8,459 nt of DNA, from the NCBI GenBank assembly GCA_025966255.1, contig JAOPVG010000083.1, forward strand, positions 1 through 8,459, in the 5' to 3' direction. The notes beneath the pieces are model-generated. The model did not search any database. It was not told where the DNA came from and worked only from the letters and a program-made list of their open reading frames with translations. Below are positions 6,596-8,459 of this stretch, piece after piece; the stretch's first letter is position 1, and every line of letters begins with the position of its first letter. Made by a program: the position numbers and the translations under genes. The DNA comes from Jatrophihabitans sp. (GTDB taxonomy: Bacteria; Actinomycetota; Actinomycetes; Mycobacteriales; Jatrophihabitantaceae).

Positions 6596-6625
6596 TTGAC
6601 TTGTTATGTTCAGCGCGCGAACAAT
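6596..6625 (+). promoter_or_regulatory. Candidate promoter of the GH15 gene
   Basis: TTGACT (6596-6601) matches the -35 consensus at five of six positions. After 18 bp, AACAAT (6620-6625) matches the -10 at four of six. An alternative extended -10, TGTTATGTT (6602-6610), fits TGn-TAnnnT but has no good -35. This AT-rich patch is the clearest promoter-like spot in the window. It lies 36-65 bp before the ATG. Confidence 0.5.
6607..6623. promoter_or_regulatory. 17-bp inverted repeat TGTTC-N7-GAACA, candidate operator
   Basis: TGTTC (6607-6611) and GAACA (6619-6623) are perfect 5-bp arms around AGCGCGC. The repeat fills the spacer and most of the -10 of the promoter candidate, where a bound repressor would block RNA polymerase. 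Sugar-responsive LacI- or ROK-type control of a glucan hydrolase would be reasonable, but no regulator gene is nearby and the site does not match a consensus I can name with certainty. Confidence 0.4.
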
Positions 6626-6660
6626 CCTGGGCATCCCGTCGCCGGTGCCGAGGAGTGCCC

Positions 6661-8459
6661 ATGTCGCGTCGTCGCTCGTCCCGCCGCCTTGGTCTCACGC
6701 TCAGCGTGATTGCCGTGTCCGTCGCCGGGTTGCTGGCCGCGCCCGCCCCGAGCATCGCCGGGGCGGCGGCGCAGCGGGTGGCCGCAGCCGCGCCAGGTGC
6801 GCCCGGGTCGCTGTCGCGCTTCGACCTGGCCCGCAAGGACTGCGTCGGCACGGCCCGCTCCGCCTCGTCCAAGGTCTGGTTCACCGTGGCCGGCGGGGTG
6901 CTGTCGGACGTGTACGAGCCGACGATCGACAACACGAACGTGCAGTCGCTGCAGTTCGTCGTCACCGACGGCACGTCGTTCAGCGACCTGCAGCAGCGAG
7001 ACATGACCTACACCGTGCGGGCCGATGCCACCGGCATGGAGTGCACCGTCACCGCCACCAACAAGCCGCACAAGTACCAACTGGTGACGACGTACCTGGC
7101 CGATCCGGCTCGGGACACCATCCTCATCAACACGACGTTGCACCAGTCCGCGCTGCGCAAGAAGCAGCTGCGCCTGTACGCCCGGCTCGACGCGCACGTC
7201 AACGGCAACGGCGGTGGCGGCACCGCGAACGGCGGGGCCGACAGCGGCGTGGTCGAGGCGTCCGGCGTGCCGGTCGTCGGCGACCCGAACACGGTGAGCC
7301 AGGCCGCGAATCGCGACTACGCCGTGCCGACCTACATGGCGCTCGACTCGTCATCGCGGCACTCGGCCTCGGTCGGCTACGCGGGCTCGGCCTCGGACGG
7401 ACTCACCCAGCTCGACGCCGGCCACGCACTGTCGCCGACCTACTCGTCCGCGCCGGACGGGCACGTGGTGGCGACGACCGACGTCACGCCGCGGAATCGC
7501 GACGCCGATGCCACCCTCGCCCTCGGCTTCGGTCGCAGCCAGCAGGAGGCCGTGACCAGCGCGGGCACGTCGCTGCATCGTTCGTTCCACTGTGTCGAAG
7601 CCTCGTACGCTCAGGGTTGGCAGCAGTACGACGCCGGCCTGCGCCGTCCGTTCAACAGCGGTGCTTCGCAGCCGGCGCTCGAGCGCGCCTACTACCTGAG
7701 CGCCAACGTGCTCAAGGCGAGCGAGGACAAGACCTTCCCCGGCGCACTGGTCGCGTCGCTGGCCAGTCCGTGGGGGCAGGCCGTCAGCGCCGGAGACCTG
7801 GTCGGCGGCAAGCCCGTCTACTTCGGCTCGTACCGCGAGGTGTTCGCCCGCGACCTGTACGAGGGCGTCACCGGATTGATCGCCGACGGCGACCTGTCCA
7901 CTGCCCGCGCGGCCACGCGGTTCTTGTTCAACCGCCAGCAGCAGCCCGGCGGGCAGCTCCCGCGCAACTCGCTGCTCAACGGCAAGGTCGCGCCCGACAC
8001 CGGCGGTGATCAGCGCGACGAGACCGCGTACCCGATCCTGATGGCCTACCTGACCGGGCTCGGCCAGGACGGCAAGCTCTATCGCAACCACGTCGTGCCC
8101 GCCGCCGATTTCCTCGTCGCGCACGGACCGTCGTTCGGGGTCGAGCGGTGGGAGGAGCAGTCGGGCTACTCCCCGTCGACCATTGCCGCCGAGATCGCCG
8201 GGCTCACCGCTGCGGCCACGCTGGCGCGCGGCTTCGGTGACACCGCCCATGCGCGGCTCTACCAGGCCGCCGCCGACGACTTCCAGCGCACGGTGAAGGC
8301 GCACACCGTCACGACCACCGGCCCGTACGGGACCGGCCGGTACTTCATTCGCCTGTCGAAGACCGGCGACCCGAATGCCGGTATCAACTACAGCCTCGGC
8401 AACGGCAGCATCACGGCCGACCAGCGCGCGGTCGTCGACGGCGGCTTCCAAGAACTCGT
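6661..8459 (+). CDS. Secreted GH15 glucoamylase/glucodextranase-type glycosidase (3' end off window)
   Basis: The ATG at 6661 has AGGAG (6651-6655) 5 nt upstream, and 599 codons are open to the edge. Residues 1-37 form a signal peptide: an arginine-rich start, a hydrophobic core at 10-27 and an Ala-rich cleavage area near 33-37. Residues about 45-315 match the glucodextranase N-terminal beta domain, including the segment VWFTVAGGVLSDVYEPTID and a Gly/Asn-rich loop (181-192). From about 330 the alpha/alpha-barrel catalytic domain begins: YREVFARDLYEGVTGLIADGD (391-411), PGGQLPRNSLLNG (429-441), QRDETAYPIL (451-460) and ERWEEQSGYSPST (495-507). E498, just after W497, matches the general acid of GH15 (Glu179 of Aspergillus glucoamylase). 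The catalytic base and any C-terminal domains or anchor lie beyond the window. The enzyme should release glucose from the non-reducing ends of alpha-glucans outside the cell. Alpha-1,4 versus alpha-1,6 preference cannot be decided here. It is probably monocistronic at its 5' end. Confidence 0.93.
   Translation, partial: MSRRRSSRRLGLTLSVIAVSVAGLLAAPAPSIAGAAAQRVAAAAPGAPGSLSRFDLARKDCVGTARSASSKVWFTVAGGVLSDVYEPTIDNTNVQSLQFVVTDGTSFSDLQQRDMTYTVRADATGMECTVTATNKPHKYQLVTTYLADPARDTILINTTLHQSALRKKQLRLYARLDAHVNGNGGGGTANGGADSGVVEASGVPVVGDPNTVSQAANRDYAVPTYMALDSSSRHSASVGYAGSASDGLTQLDAGHALSPTYSSAPDGHVVATTDVTPRNRDADATLALGFGRSQQEAVTSAGTSLHRSFHCVEASYAQGWQQYDAGLRRPFNSGASQPALERAYYLSANVLKASEDKTFPGALVASLASPWGQAVSAGDLVGGKPVYFGSYREVFARDLYEGVTGLIADGDLSTARAATRFLFNRQQQPGGQLPRNSLLNGKVAPDTGGDQRDETAYPILMAYLTGLGQDGKLYRNHVVPAADFLVAHGPSFGVERWEEQSGYSPSTIAAEIAGLTAAATLARGFGDTAHARLYQAAADDFQRTVKAHTVTTTGPYGTGRYFIRLSKTGDPNAGINYSLGNGSITADQRAVVDGGFQEL

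Noticed and set aside
5517..6599. Plus-strand open frame of 360 codons across the DUF2786-HExxH pair
   Set aside because: It is an Arg/Pro-rich shadow in a third frame. The two recognised families in the other frames explain the region.
6661..6700. Tat export signal in the GH15 leader
   Set aside because: SRRLGL at residues 7-12 only loosely resembles SRRxFLK, lacking the Phe. An ordinary Sec signal fits as well, so I do not claim Tat.

Overview
The window reads as chromosomal DNA from a high-GC actinomycete. Codons almost all end in G or C, several genes start with GTG, and one gene pair resembles a conserved actinobacterial pair (recalled as Rv0184/Rv0185 of Mycobacterium tuberculosis). 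I cannot name the genus. I see no mobile element, CRISPR array, tRNA or rRNA. The coding layout is compact and ordinary, with six protein genes, two of them cut by the window edges.

Left block (1-5130) is a divergent catabolic locus. On the minus strand is most of a flavoprotein of the dimethylglycine/sarcosine dehydrogenase type: a DAO-type FAD domain fused to a folate-binding GcvT domain, with its C-terminus off the left edge. Across a 163-bp divergent control region, the plus strand carries a choline-kinase-like (LicA/APH fold) phosphotransferase and, 19 bp later, a 12-helix APC-superfamily permease resembling the amino acid/choline transporter (ACT) family. Together they suggest uptake and breakdown of a small methylated or amino-alcohol amine such as choline, ethanolamine, sarcosine or dimethylglycine. 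The substrate is inferred, not shown.

Middle block (5131-6540) holds a DUF2786 protein and a small HExxH putative metallohydrolase (TIGR04338 type). They share a GTGA stop/start overlap and so are probably translationally coupled. Their function is unknown. A perfect 9-bp inverted repeat with a nested second stem separates them from the permease gene.

Right block (6541-8459) is a 120-bp promoter region with a 17-bp inverted repeat in a plausible sigma-70-type promoter. It is followed by the first 599 residues of a secreted GH15 glucoamylase/glucodextranase-type enzyme, which runs off the right edge before its catalytic base and any C-terminal domains.

The strongest leads are the composition of the divergent amine locus, the unknown DUF2786-HExxH pair and three undescribed inverted repeats in control regions. 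I saw no clearly novel system.
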